From the NCBI GenBank assembly GCA_030762935.1, contig CM060883.1, positions 50,781,001 to 50,845,000 of the forward strand: DNA of 64,000 nucleotides, written 5' to 3'. Position numbers and translations under genes: made by a program. Shown in pieces: positions 11,071 through 22,600 of this stretch. The stretch's first letter is position 1; every line of letters starts with the position of its first letter. This DNA is from Hymenopus coronatus (lineage: Eukaryota > Arthropoda > Insecta > Mantodea > Hymenopodidae). The notes under the pieces were generated by a model that was given only the letters and a program-made list of their open reading frames with translations, was not told the origin of the DNA and did no database searches.

Positions 11071-11133
11071 TTCTTGTAGAATGGATGTATGCTGCCCACA
11101 GACATATAGACACACATAGACATGTTTCCAATT

Positions 11134-11273
11134 TTTATTTTCTCAAGACCTTACATACAATGTAAACAGTGGACAGAGAAGGTATTGTATTCCACCAAAA
11201 TGTGATATCGATATTTCACCGGAAACATATGTTTTGAGGTCCACTGAGTCCGAAAAAAGCGTTCTTAGAAAAA

Positions 11274-11315
<42 letters not shown>

Positions 11316-11697
11316 TTCCCTGTGGACAGATTAGCTCAAAAACGAAAAGTCGGTTAAACACCAAACTTGTATTTAAGTTCAGTATCTTCAAAGGTTGCAA
11401 CACAAAGATTTTTAAGGGAATCTCCCCCACTTCCAATTACCCTTTACATAGGACATTTTTCGAAAATTTTGATTTTCTTAAAAATGACGCTACCGATTTT
11501 GATTTAAATGTTATATGTTTAAGATATTTTATGACAAATGAGATATATCTTAAATTTTCTGGAAATAGCCGCTGAAGACATCTTCATTCTAGACGACTTT
11601 TATATAGCTTTTGTATAACTGGTAAACCGTAAGAGATATACAAAAACTTACTATACAGAAAATGTAGATCTCATTAAAACACACAATTTAACCTTTT
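11134..11697 (+). mobile_element. PAL copy truncated at its non-palindromic end
   Basis: Runs from a diverged palindromic end through the GT run (11277-11314) and the CTGGGAATAGCC-like block to AAAACACACAATTTAACC, where it meets an inverted PAL end. Confidence 0.8.
11277..11314. repeat. (GT)n microsatellite inside a PAL copy
   Basis: Nineteen GT units at the family's usual microsatellite position. Confidence 0.95.
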
Positions 11698-11819
11698 TTG
11701 ATTCAGCGTGTCTCAAAATATGTATTTCCTATAAAATCTTGACATCGAATTTTCGGTGGAATACAATACCTTCTCTCTCACTGCGCAATTGTACACACGG
11801 GCTAGAGAAAGTAAAAATT
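11698..11819 (-). mobile_element. PAL palindromic-end fragment, inverted
   Basis: Carries the CATCGAATTTTCGGTGGAAT block and the ACGGGCTAGAGAAAGTAAAAA end only. It abuts the previous copy tail to tail. Confidence 0.75.
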
Positions 11820-11974
11820 CTAATACTTATTATGTTCTCTTTATTTTTAGTTCTGTATAATAAACGCCCAAACGGTGGTAAATTAGCAAAAAAACAACTT
11901 ATTTGTAACCTAGTCTCTCTGTGAAGTTTGCCTTAAAGGGAATTCATTCTATTTGTATCTGAAGATATACCGTA

Positions 11975-12235
11975 AGATCACGTGGCTGAAGTGGTTAAAA
12001 CGACGCAGCACCTACCAAAATACCCCTGTTCGAATTTCTATCAAAAGTAGATTTTCGCCGGCCCTCATTGCCGCGCTCGCTAAAGTGCCTTGCTTTGGTG
12101 CACGGGATCGTGGGTTCGAGCCCCGCCTTGGGCGTGGGTGTTTCTGTGTTTGTAAATGTGTATATGTCTGTGTAGGTATGGGTAAAAGGAAAACGTTACA
12201 CGTTAGTAGGTCAACTAAGCAAATATGGGAAACTG
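11975..12235 (+). mobile_element. tRNA-related SINE-like element
   Basis: A B-box match GGGTTCGAGCCCC at about 12113, preceded by TTGGTGCACGGGATCGT and followed by an unrelated tail rich in TGTGT. TGGCTGAAGTGG near 11983 resembles an A box but is too distant for one tRNA, so two elements may be joined here. Confidence 0.5.
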
Positions 12236-12247
12236 GAAAAAAAAAAT

Positions 12248-13032
12248 GAGTTGTTCCATTCACATTACTTTCTCTACATCTCTGCAATAAAGGAATACCA
12301 TAGGTTAAAGTGACTGTCAAAAGCTGGTTGCTGTATGACTGAAGTTCCTTTGTTTGTATGGACAGGAGTGATAAATTCCTTTATGAGAAAAGTATAAGTT
12401 TTCATCGCTGAAATCAAAAGCAAGGAATATCTAAAAAACAATCAACTCCACGAAAAAGATGTATATAACATAAATTGTGTGTTTTAAAGTGCTCTACATT
12501 TGTTGTGAGGTAAGTTTCTATCCATCTCTTACGGTTTAGCAGTTATGCAAAATTCCGTAAAATTGACCCAGAATAAAGTAGTCTTTAGAGGCAATTCCTA
12601 GAAAATTCAAAATATACATTTTATTTTCAGGTAAATATCTTTAATATACGATATTTTAATCAAAAGCATTAGAGCCATTTTTTAGAAAATCAAAACTTTC
12701 GAAAAATGTTCCATGTAAAGGATAGTTGGGTGTGGGGGAATTTTTCTCAAAATCTTAGTGTCGCATCCCTGGAAAATACTAAACTTAAATACCAAGTTTG
12801 GTATTTTACTGAATTTTCGTTTTTGAGTTATCGTGTTCACAGACACACGGACACAGACACAGGGACACACGGACACACACATGGACCTTTTTCTGAAAAT
12901 ACTTTTTTTGGATACACGGGACCCTAAAACATATATTTCCGGTGAAATCTCGGTATCGAATTTTTTGGTGCTGTGCAATATCTTCTCTATACACTGTGTA
13001 CATTGTACGTGTAGAGAAATTAAAAAAAAAAA
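12248..13032 (-). mobile_element. PAL family copy, short form
   Basis: Opens GAGTTGTTCCATTCACATTA and lacks the segment with the TTAGCA hairpin that follows the start in longer copies. The CA tract reads as ACACGGACACAGACAC repeats. The palindromic end finishes GTAGAGAAATTAAAAA. Confidence 0.85.
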
Positions 13033-13333
13033 GAAAGAAAACCTTCAATTTCATGGAGTCAACGCATACTCTAATTTTATTGGCTAGTTTCTTTACTTCT
13101 TCACCAGATCAAATACCTACCACTTGTGAATCATTCAAGCTTGAGTGTTTAATCAGCTGAGCCATGAGTATTTTTGCTGATGAGATTGAAGAACATATTA
13201 ACAAAAGATTATATAAATGCGCGATTAACATCTCTGTCACCTGTTAAGTATGCCTTATTTTCAAAAGTCTATATTGTGAAAACACCAGTATAAACTGGAT
13301 TGACTGTTCAATAAGCACTGCAAGAAGGGAATT
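13033..13333. other. Spacer similar to 15757-15915
   Basis: TTTTTGCTGATGAGATTGAA, TGCGCGATTAACATCT, CCTGTTAAGTATGCC and AGTATAAACTGGATTGA recur with small changes at 15760-15905. In both places the block is followed by a PAL palindromic end, so block and element were probably duplicated together. Confidence 0.65.
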
Positions 13334-14438
13334 TATTGCTTTCTCTACTTAGTAAATAGTGCATAGGTAGAGATAAGAGAAGGTATTGCATTCCAACCAA
13401 AAATTCGATATCGGGATTTCATTGGTAATACAATTTTTACGGTTCCCTGATAAAAAAAAAACCTGATGTGTTCCATTCACATGACTTTCTCTACAACTCT
13501 GCAATAAATTATTGTTAAAAAGCTTATGTTTATTTACTTCCTGCTAATCGAGAAAAACTTAGCAGTAATAGTCTTATTACTTGCTTCCTTGTAGGTAGAA
13601 GCGAAATAAGTTAAAGTGATGGTCAAAAGCTGGTTGCTATGTGAACTGAAGTTCCTTTGTTTGTATGGACACGAGTTCACAAAGTCCTGTATGAGAAAAG
13701 TATGTTTTTATAGCTGAAATCAAAATCAACTCCACGAAAAAAATGTATATAACATAAATTGTGTGTTTTAAAGTGATCTACATTTGTTGTGTGGTAAATT
13801 TTTGTCCATCACTTACGGTTTAACAGTTTTGCAAAATTCTGTAAAATTGACCCAGAATAAAGTAGTCTTCAGAGGCTATTCCCAGAAAATTCAAAATATA
13901 AATTTTATTTGTCAGGTAAATATCTTTAATATACAATATTTTAATCAAAATCGTTAGAGCCACGTTTTAGAAAATCAAAATTTTCGAAAAAAGTTCCATG
14001 TAAAGGGTTGTTTGGGGTGGGGGATGTTTCTCAAAATCTTCGTGTCGCATTCCTGGAAGATATTAAACTTAAATATCAAGTTTGGTATTTTACCGACTTT
14101 TCGTTTTTGAGTTATCGTGTTCACAGACACGCGGACACACTGACACACGGACACACACGGACCTTTTTCTGAAAATACTTTCTTTTGGATACATATATTT
14201 CCGGTGAAATCTCGGTATCGAATTTTTTGGTGGAGTGCAATACCTTCTCTATACACTATGTACATAGTGCGTATAGAGAAAGTAAAAATAGAAAATATCA
14301 TTGTGTGTGTTTGTGTGTGTTCGTGTGTCTGACACAACTGAAGAACAAAAAGTCGGTTAAATATCAAACTTGATAATTAATTTAAGCATCTTCCAAGGAT
14401 ACCATACGAAGATTTTCAGTACAATCCCCCACCCCAAA
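13334..14438 (+). mobile_element. PAL copy split by an inverted PAL copy and truncated
   Basis: The palindromic end part is at 13334-13460. The element resumes at about 14288 with GAAAATATCATTGTGTGTG and stops at about 14438 after CCCCCACCCCAAAC. The insertion sits in an A run. Confidence 0.8.
13461..14287 (-). mobile_element. PAL full-length copy nested in another PAL copy
   Basis: Opens CTGATGTGTTCCATTCACAT and ends GTATAGAGAAAGTAAAAA. Its palindrome is one of the best preserved: arms CTCTATAC/GTATAGAG and ACTATGTACATAGT in the middle. Confidence 0.85.
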
Positions 14439-14815
14439 CGTTGGACTGGCTATCCATTCAAAGCCAAAAAACGTCGCGAGATTCGCGTCCCAGCGACTGC
14501 AGTCAAACGTACCTGTGGTAAAGAAAGGGGAGGGTCCAAGTAAAATAACAGTGTGATGGAACCCTTGGACATTGACGCGGTTACTTTGATTGCAGTTGCA
14601 TGGATTTTGCTTTTTTATATTGAATAAAACATTACAGTTTTATTGCAAAAATATTAATAATTTTACAATATCAAACAGCTATAACTCACCTAATTTTATT
14701 GGTGAAGGTAGTGTAACACGAAACTAGAAAAAAGTCTACTAAAAATACTAAAAGCTTTAATTAATCTTTGCATATGTGCAACACTATGTAATTAAGGGTT
14801 AATCAGCTGAGCTAC
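14439..14815. other. Intergenic, nothing recognised
   Basis: Contains a GC-richer segment (about 14455-14560) with no recognised motif, then AT-rich DNA. Confidence 0.4.
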
Positions 14816-14821
14816 ACGTAT

Positions 14822-15756
14822 TTTTACTTTCTCTACACGTAATATGTACATAGTGTATAGAGAAGGTATTGCATTCCACCCAAAAATTCGATACTGAGAT
14901 TTCACTGGAAATATATGTTTTAGGGTCCCCTGTATCCAAAAAAAGAATTTTCAGAAAAAGGTCCGCGTGTGTGTGCGTGTCCGTATGTCTGTGAACACGA
15001 TAACTCAAAAACGAAAAGTTGGTAAAATACCAAACTTTGTATTTAAGTTTAGTATCTTCCAGGAATGTGACACGAGGAGTTTTAGAAAAATCCCCCACCC
15101 CAAACAATCCTTTATATGGAACTTTTTTCGAACATTTTGATTTTCTCAAAAATGGCTCTAACGATTTTGTTTAACATATCATGTATTAAAGATATTTACC
15201 TGACAAATAAAACGTATATCTTAAAATAAGAACTGAAGCTTTCCTGGCGACGTGTTAATTCAAAATCTTCTCGGGCTTCTAGCCAAGTTTTTACCTGGCT
15301 AGAAGCCCGAGAAGATTTTGAACTAAAACGTATATCTTGTTTTTTCTGGGAATAGCCTCTAAAGACTACTTTATTCTAGATGAATTTTAGGGAATTTTGC
15401 ATAACAGTTAAACCGTAAGAGATGGATAAAAATGTAGAGCACTTTAAAACACACAATTTATGTTATATACATTTTTTTCGGAGTTGATCGTTTTTGAGAT
15501 ATTCCTTATACTTTTCTCACATAGGACTTTGTCAACTCCTATCCATACAAACAAAGGAACCTCAATCACATATCAACCAGCTTTTGACTGTCACTTTAAC
15601 CTATCCCTTATTTCGCCTTCACTTACAAGGAAGTACGTAATAATACTATTTCTGCTAATTTTTTCTCGATTAGCATGAAGTAAATAGAAGCATAAGCTTT
15701 TTAACAATAATTTGTTGCAGAAATGTAGAGAGAGTCATGTGAATGAAACACATAAG
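14822..15756 (+). mobile_element. PAL family, full-length copy with a 101-bp hairpin insert
   Basis: Starts TTTTTACTTTCTCTACACG and ends ACACATAAGATTTTT. Interrupted at 15223-15323 by a foreign hairpin flanked by a 15-bp target duplication. Confidence 0.85.
15208..15338. mobile_element. 101-bp hairpin insertion with 15-bp target duplication
   Basis: TAAAACGTATATCTT occurs at 15208-15222 and 15324-15338. Between them lie 101 bp that include a perfect 27-bp inverted repeat (15259-15285 and 15296-15322) around a 10-nt loop AGTTTTTACC. The uninterrupted PAL sequence is known from the other copies, so the insertion and the duplication are certain. A 15-bp duplication is typical of LINE-mediated insertion, which suggests a snap-back reverse transcript. 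Confidence 0.9.
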
Positions 15757-15917
15757 ATTTTTGCTGATGAGATTGAAAAACATACCAATAGAAGATTATA
15801 TAATGCACGATCAACATCTGCTTCACCTGTTGGGATGCCTTATTTTCGACAGCCTAAATTGTGTAAAAACCAGTATAGACTGGATTGACAATTCAATACA
15901 CACTGCAAAATGGGAGT

Positions 15918-16100
15918 TTATTACTTTTTCTACTTAGCACATAGTACGAGAGCGTATAGGTGTTCTAACGCTCTCTTCCGCTCGACCCAGATAACAAGAG
16001 ATAAGAGAAGTTATTGCACCCAACCAAAAATTCGATATCAAGATTTCATTGGAAATACACGTTTTGTTTTTTATCTGACCAGACGGAAACGTGCATTTCC
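15918..16100 (+). mobile_element. PAL palindromic-end fragment, with an insertion
   Basis: ACTTTTTCTACTTAGCACAT, then about 60 bp of foreign sequence, then AGAGAAGTTATTGCAC and AATTCGATATCAAGATTTCA. The rest of the element is missing. Confidence 0.6.
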
Positions 16101-16120
16101 GGTGGAATTTCGGGTGGAAT

Positions 16121-16194
16121 ACAATATATTCACCATCTACTATGGATACTGTACATGGATACTGTACAATATATTCACCATCTACTATGGATAC
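16121..16194. repeat. 45-bp tandem duplication
   Basis: ACAATATATTCACCATCTAC followed by TATGGATAC occurs at 16121 and again at 16166, with GTACATGGATACT between. Confidence 0.9.
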
Positions 16195-16495
16195 ACTTTT
16201 GATGAAACCAACGCATAGGTGTAATGTATAGACCGTTACGGAAATCAAACCCATTCTTCGTTTTATCTGGGAAAATTCTTACATAATTGAATGAACGTTT
16301 AATCATGCACTGGTTATCTGTTCATCTATCTCGTCAACAAAATGATATGCATTTAATAGAGAGTCTTATCTCAAAATCTGAGAAAGAAGGCGTCCGTAAT
16401 ATCTCACTTATTGTGTTGACATTTCATCCTGTTGTTCACGGCAATTGCTTGATAATGTCATTATCTCAAGTACCAAAATCACAACAAGATCTTGA

Positions 16496-16545
16496 TATAA
16501 ATGGCGTATGATCACTGTTGCTATTAGATCAAAGGAAATTTAGCA
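16496..16545 (+). promoter_or_regulatory. Possible TATA box and short leader of the lipase gene
   Basis: A TATAAAT stands 44 bp upstream of the lipase ATG, which would give a leader of only 15-25 nt if it is used. If transcription starts further up, ATGs at 16501 and 16508 would open short upstream reading frames (stops at 16527 and 16543). The choice needs transcript ends. No Inr match is convincing. Confidence 0.3.
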
Positions 16546-16662
16546 ATGGCCTTCTCCGTGCAGACGAGGATAGCGATATTTGCGCTATACCTGGTGGCAG
16601 TTGTTTCAGGCGAGGATACAACCTTGGAGAAGGACCGGCATCCTGATGTCGATCTGAGTACC
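16546..16662 (+). CDS. Lipase exon 1: start codon and signal peptide
   Basis: Encodes residues 1-39 and ends in phase 0 at ACC|GTAAGT. The ATG has G at -3 and G at +4. The segment [20 protein letters not shown] is a classical hydrophobic leader. The following HPDVDLST is the conserved family start of the mature protein, which enters the next exon as TELLVKYGY, so the junction is convincing. Confidence 0.9.
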
Positions 16663-19600
16663 GTAAGTGCTTCAAATTCTGCAGCATTCTAATGATTTTG
16701 GTTAAAATACTGAATATTAAAGATATTTACATGTAAAATAAAAATTTTATCTTGAATTTTCTGGGAGTAGGCTCTGAAGACCTTTATTCTAGATGAATTC
16801 TGCTGAATTTTGTAAACCGTAAGAGTTGGTAAGAAACTTGTTTCAAACATTTAGATCTCGTTAAAACAAACAATTTAGGTCATAAACATTTTTCGTAGAG
16901 TTGAAAATTGTTGTGACTTTCCTTGTTGTTGGTTTCAATTTTAAAATACTTAAACTGTTCTCATACGAGAATTTGTCAACTCCTAGACATACAAAGGAAT
17001 GGATTTGAAGCACATAGCAACCAGCTTTTAAAAGATTTGACCATCGCTTTAGGTAGTGCATTCACTTCTGCTTACAAGAAAGAAAGTAATAAGACCATTT
17101 CTGGTAATATGTATCTCGCTTTGCATGAAGTAGATAGAAGAATAAACTTTCCAACAATAATTTGTTACAGAGATGTAGAGCAAGTCATGTGAATGGAAAA
17201 CATCAGATTTAAACAAAAATAACATATTATAGTATATTTTGATAACTAGATCAATTTGTCTTGATTTTTTTTAAAATAATTTGTGAAGTTCACTTCATTC
17301 CAAAGGAATTTTATATAATTTGATACAAGTCGTAAACCGTAGGAGATGAATGAAACCTGGCAGATAAAAATTAAGAAGCGCTGTATTCACAGGCATTTCT
17401 CTATCCACTATATTTTACAAGTTCATAAATCTTATTTCTATGTCTGGTTCATGTTATCGTGATAAACTTTTCAGAATTAATTTAACCACACATTTTGCTG
17501 TAGAAACAAGAGAAATGATGAAAATCGAAGTGACAGTTAAACGTTTTAAAGAGGGCCACTCTTTCCATAACATAGTGAGTAACAGCTGAATAACACTTCA
17601 TAAAATGACAAGTGAATTGAAAAACTCTGATGTGTTCCATCCACATAACTTTTTCTAGCTGATCCAAATAAAATCTATTCTTACAAAAGATTGCTTTTTT
17701 TTTAGTTTTATCCTGCTAATCGAGAGAAATATTAACACAATTGATCTTGATACTTGTTTCATTATGAGTAGAAAGGAAATAAGGGAATACATTATGCTAC
17801 ATTTTATTTGTCAGGTAAATATCATTAATATATATGATTATTAGAGCCATTCTTCAGAAAATCAAAATTTTCGAAAAAAGTTCCATGTAAAGGGTAGTTT
17901 GGGTGGGGGGATTTTTCTCAAAAGCTTAGTGTCGCATCCTTGGTAGACACTAAACCTAAATACCAAATTTGGTTTTTTACCTACTTTTTGTTTTTGAGCT
18001 ATCGTGTTCACAGACACACGAACACACACACACGGACCTTTTTCTGAAAATGCCTTTTTTGTATACACGGGACCCTAAAATATAGATTTCCGGTGAAATT
18101 TCGTTATCCAATTTTTATGTGGAATGCAATACCTTCTCTATAAACTATGTAATTAGTACGTATAGAGAAAGTAAAAAGGGTATAAAACATGTGTTTTAAC
18201 GAGATCTACATGTTTTATGTATTAAGTTTTTAAGGGTTTAACCGTTGTGCAAAATTCTCCAAAACTCATCCACAGTAAACAGGTCCTCAGAGGCTATTCC
18301 CAGAATATTCAAAATATACATTTTATTTTTGATGTAAATCTCTTTGATATACGGTATTTTAGTAAAATACGTTGCAACAATTTTTGAGAAAAACAACATT
18401 TTCAAAAGTTTTTCCATGTAAAGGATAGTTTGTAGGGGAGGTTGTTTGAAAATCTTGGTGTCACATCCTTGGAAGATACTAAACATAAATACCAACTTTG
18501 GTGTTGACGGTATTTTAGTTTTTGAATTATGCTGTCCATACACGCGGACCTTTTTCTAAAAAATCTTTTTTGGGTTCAGGGGAGTTCAAAACATATATTT
18601 CCGGTGAAATCTCGACATCGAACTTTGGCTGGTATACCATGTCTTTTCTAGCTACTATGTAAACTGTATGTACAGACGTGCTAGAGGAAGTAAAAACATG
18701 GCAATGTTGATACACATATGCAACATATTAATCCACTATTGTCAATGAACTATCACAGGGTAATGCATATCTGTTGATTTACATGCTAGGCAAACGTGTG
18801 ATTTATTACATAAAGATTGCATTCTAAGTATAGGTAAATATTTGTGTGAATTAGTATTAACCCTTGCAATAAAAATCTGATGTGTACCATTCATATGACT
18901 TTCTCTATATCCCTGCAACAAATTATTCTTAAAAAGCTTATACTTCTATTAACTTCATGCTAATCAGTAAAACATTAGCAGAAATAGCCATATTACTTGC
19001 TTTCTTGTAAGTAGAGGTGAAATAAGGGAGTACTATAGGTTAAAGTGATAATCAAAAGCTGGTTGCTATGTCACTGAAGTTCCTTTGTTTGTATGGACAG
19101 CAGTTGACAAATTCCTGTATGAGAAATGTATGTTTTTCATAGCAGAAACCAAAAATAAGGAATGTCACAAAAATGACGAACTCCTTGAAAAAAATGTATA
19201 TAACATAAATTTTGTGTTTTAACGTGCTCTACATTTTTTGTATAGTAAGTTTTGTCCATCCCTTACGGTTTAGTAGTTATTCAAAATTTAGTAAAATTCA
19301 TCCAGGATAAACTACTCTTCAGAGGCTATTCCCAGAAAATTCAAGATATACATTTTATTTGCCAGGTAAATATCTTTAATATGCGAAATTTTAATCAAAA
19401 TCGTTAGAGGCATTTTTGAGAAAATCAAAATTTTCGAAAAAAAGTTCCATGTAAAGGGTAGTTTAGAGTGGGGGGATTTTTCTCAAAATCTTCGTGTCGC
19501 ATTCCTGGAAGATACTAAACTTAAATATCAAGTTTTGTATTTTACCTACTTTTCGTTTTTGAGTTATCGTGTTCACAGACACACGGACAAACACACACGG

Positions 19601-22600
19601 ACCTTTTTCTGAAAATGCTTTATTTTTTAGATAAAGGGGACCCTAAAACATATATTTCCGGTGAAATCTCGGTATCGAATTTTTTGGTGGAGTGCAATAC
19701 ATTCTCTATACACTATGTACATAGTGCCTATAGAGAAAGTAAAAATCTGATGTGTTCCATTCACATGACTTTCCCTAGCCATTTCACAAACAAAATGTTC
19801 TTAAAAAAAATATTATTTTATCTACAACATGCTAATCAAGACAACATCTTACCAGAATTGATCTTATTACTTGCTTCTTTTTAAGTAGACAGGAAATAGG
19901 GGAATGCACAGGCTAAAGCGAAAGTCAATTTTTTTTAAAAACTATTCGCTGTGTGAAACAATTGAAATTCAGTTATCTTTAATTTCTAGGAGTAAACAAA
20001 AGAGACAAAAAAGAGAGAAAACTTTTAAGTAGTTTAAAACTGAAGTCAGTAACTCGGAATATTCGAAATTGCTTAACTTTATAAAAAAATCTGATGATTT
20101 CCATTCCCATGACTTTCTCTACATCTCTAACAGATTAGTGTTAAAAAACTTTTCTTCCAACATGCCAATCGAGACAAACATTAGCAGAACCGGCATTATC
20201 ACTTAGTTTCTTATAAGTAGAAGGGGAATAAGGGAATATACTAGCTAAACCGACAGTCAATTGTTTTAAAATATGGTTGCTCTGGGATAGAAATCCGTTT
20301 CTTTGCGTGGCCAGGAGTTGACAAGTTCCCACACGAGAAAAGTATAAGTATTTTAAAACTGAAAGCAATAACAAAAATATCTCAAAAACGGCCAACTCCA
20401 CGAAGAAAGTGTACGTAACATAAATATTATGTTTTAACAAGCTCTATACTTTTTGTTTAATAAGTTCTAGCTTACGAGCTATGCAAAATTCATTCAGAAT
20501 AAAGATGTCTTCAGAGGCTATTCTCAGAAAATTCAAGATATGCATGTTATTTTTAGTCTTTAATATACGATACGATATTTTAATGAAAATCGTTGGAGCC
20601 GTTTATGAGAAAATAAAACATTTTGAAAATGTTTACAAGTAAAAAGCAGCTAGGGATTTTATTTAAAATCTTAGTTTCGCATTCTTGGAAGATATTAAAC
20701 TTAAATACTAACTTCGGTCTAACGTTTGGATCAAAATACATTACATTATACATATTTATATCACAAATAAAATGTAGTATATCTTGAATTTTTCGGGAGT
20801 TGCTTCTGAATAAACTGTAAGAAATAGAAATAAAAAATTAACACATTGTTAAAACCCACAATTTATGTCATATGCATTTTTGTTGTATAGTTGACTCTTT
20901 CCAAGACATTTCCTGTTATTGGTTTCAATTTTAAAATACTTGTACTTTTCTCAGAAAGTTGTTCGTTTTTCTTTTGTTCTACTCCTGGCCAAGCAAAGAA
21001 GCGAATTTCTATGGCAATGGAAAACCATAGATTTTAAAACATTTGATTATTGCTTTAGCATGGCGCATTCCTTTAATTCATTCTTCTTATAAGGAACTGA
21101 TTGTAAGTAATAAGTAGATTAAGCTAATGCTTATCTCGATAAGCATGATGTCGAAAGAAAAATAATCCTTTCTAAGAAGTTCGTTTGTAGAACAGTTAGA
21201 GAAAATCATGCGAGTGTAACACATCAGATTTTTTAATTTAATTTTTGTCTCTTACGGTTAACGAGTTGTACAAAATCAACCAGAGTGAAGAATTCTTCAG
21301 AGGCTATTTCCAGAAATTTCAAGATACACATTTCGTTTGTCATGAAAATATCTTAAAATCATTTTAATCAAAATCATTATAGCCATTTTTGAGAAAATCA
21401 ACATTTTTGAAAAATGTTCCATGTGAAGAGTAATTGGAAGGTGAGGATTTTCTTGAAAAGCTTCGTGTCGCATCTTTGGAAGATACTGAAGTTTGTTATT
21501 TAGCCAAACTTCAGTTTTGTGAACTATTCTGCACATAGAAACCTATGGACATATTTCTAAAAATGCTTATTTTTATTCAGGGGTGTCAAAACATGTCTTT
21601 CCGGTGAATACAATACCTTATCTATACATTTTGTACATTGGACACACATGCTACGGAAAGTAAAAAAAAAAAGTCTGATATGTTCCATTCACATGACTTT
21701 CTCTGCATCTCTGCAGCAAATTATTGTTTAAAAGCTTATCCTTCTATTTTACTTCACTCTAATCGAGAAAAAATTAGGAGAAATAGTCTTATTACTTGCT
21801 TCCTTGTACGTAGAAGTGAAATAAGGGGGTTCCATAAGTTAAATTGACAGCCAAAACTGGTTGCTATGTGACTGAATTTCCTTTGTTTGTACGGATAAGA
21901 GTTGACACATTCCGGTAAGAGAAAAGTTATGTTTTTCAAAGTTGAAACCAAAAACAACGAATATCTCAAAAGCGATCAACTCCACGAAAAAACTGTATAT
22001 GACATAAACTGTGTATTTTATCCTGATCTACATTTTTTGTACAGTAAGTTTTTGTCTATATCTTATGGTTTGCCAGTTATGCAAAATTCAGTAAAATTCA
22101 TCCAGAATAAAGTAGTCTTCAGAGTATATTCCCAGAAAATTAAAGATATACATTTTATTTGTCAGGTAAATATCTTTAATATACGATATTTTAATCAAAA
22201 TCGGTAGATCCATTTTTGAGAAAATAAAAATTATCGAAAATTTTTCCATACAAAAGGTAGTTGGGAGTGGCGGGATTTTCTTGAAAAATCTTCGTGTCGC
22301 ATCCTTGGAAGAAACTAAATAGAAGTTTGGTATTTAACGGACTTTTCGTTTTTGAGCTATGCTGTCCACAGACACAATGACACACGCACACACATGGAAC
22401 TTTTTCCAAAAAATGCTTTTTTTGGATTCAAGTGAACCCAAAACATGCATTTCTGAAATCTCGGTATCGTAATTTTTGGATGGAATAAAATACTTTTTCT
22501 ATACACTATGTACATAGCACGTGTGGAGAAAGTAACAAGTAATGCCCTGTGTTTATGCAAATTATTTGTGGATGTGCTTGCAGACGGAGCTTTTGGTGAA

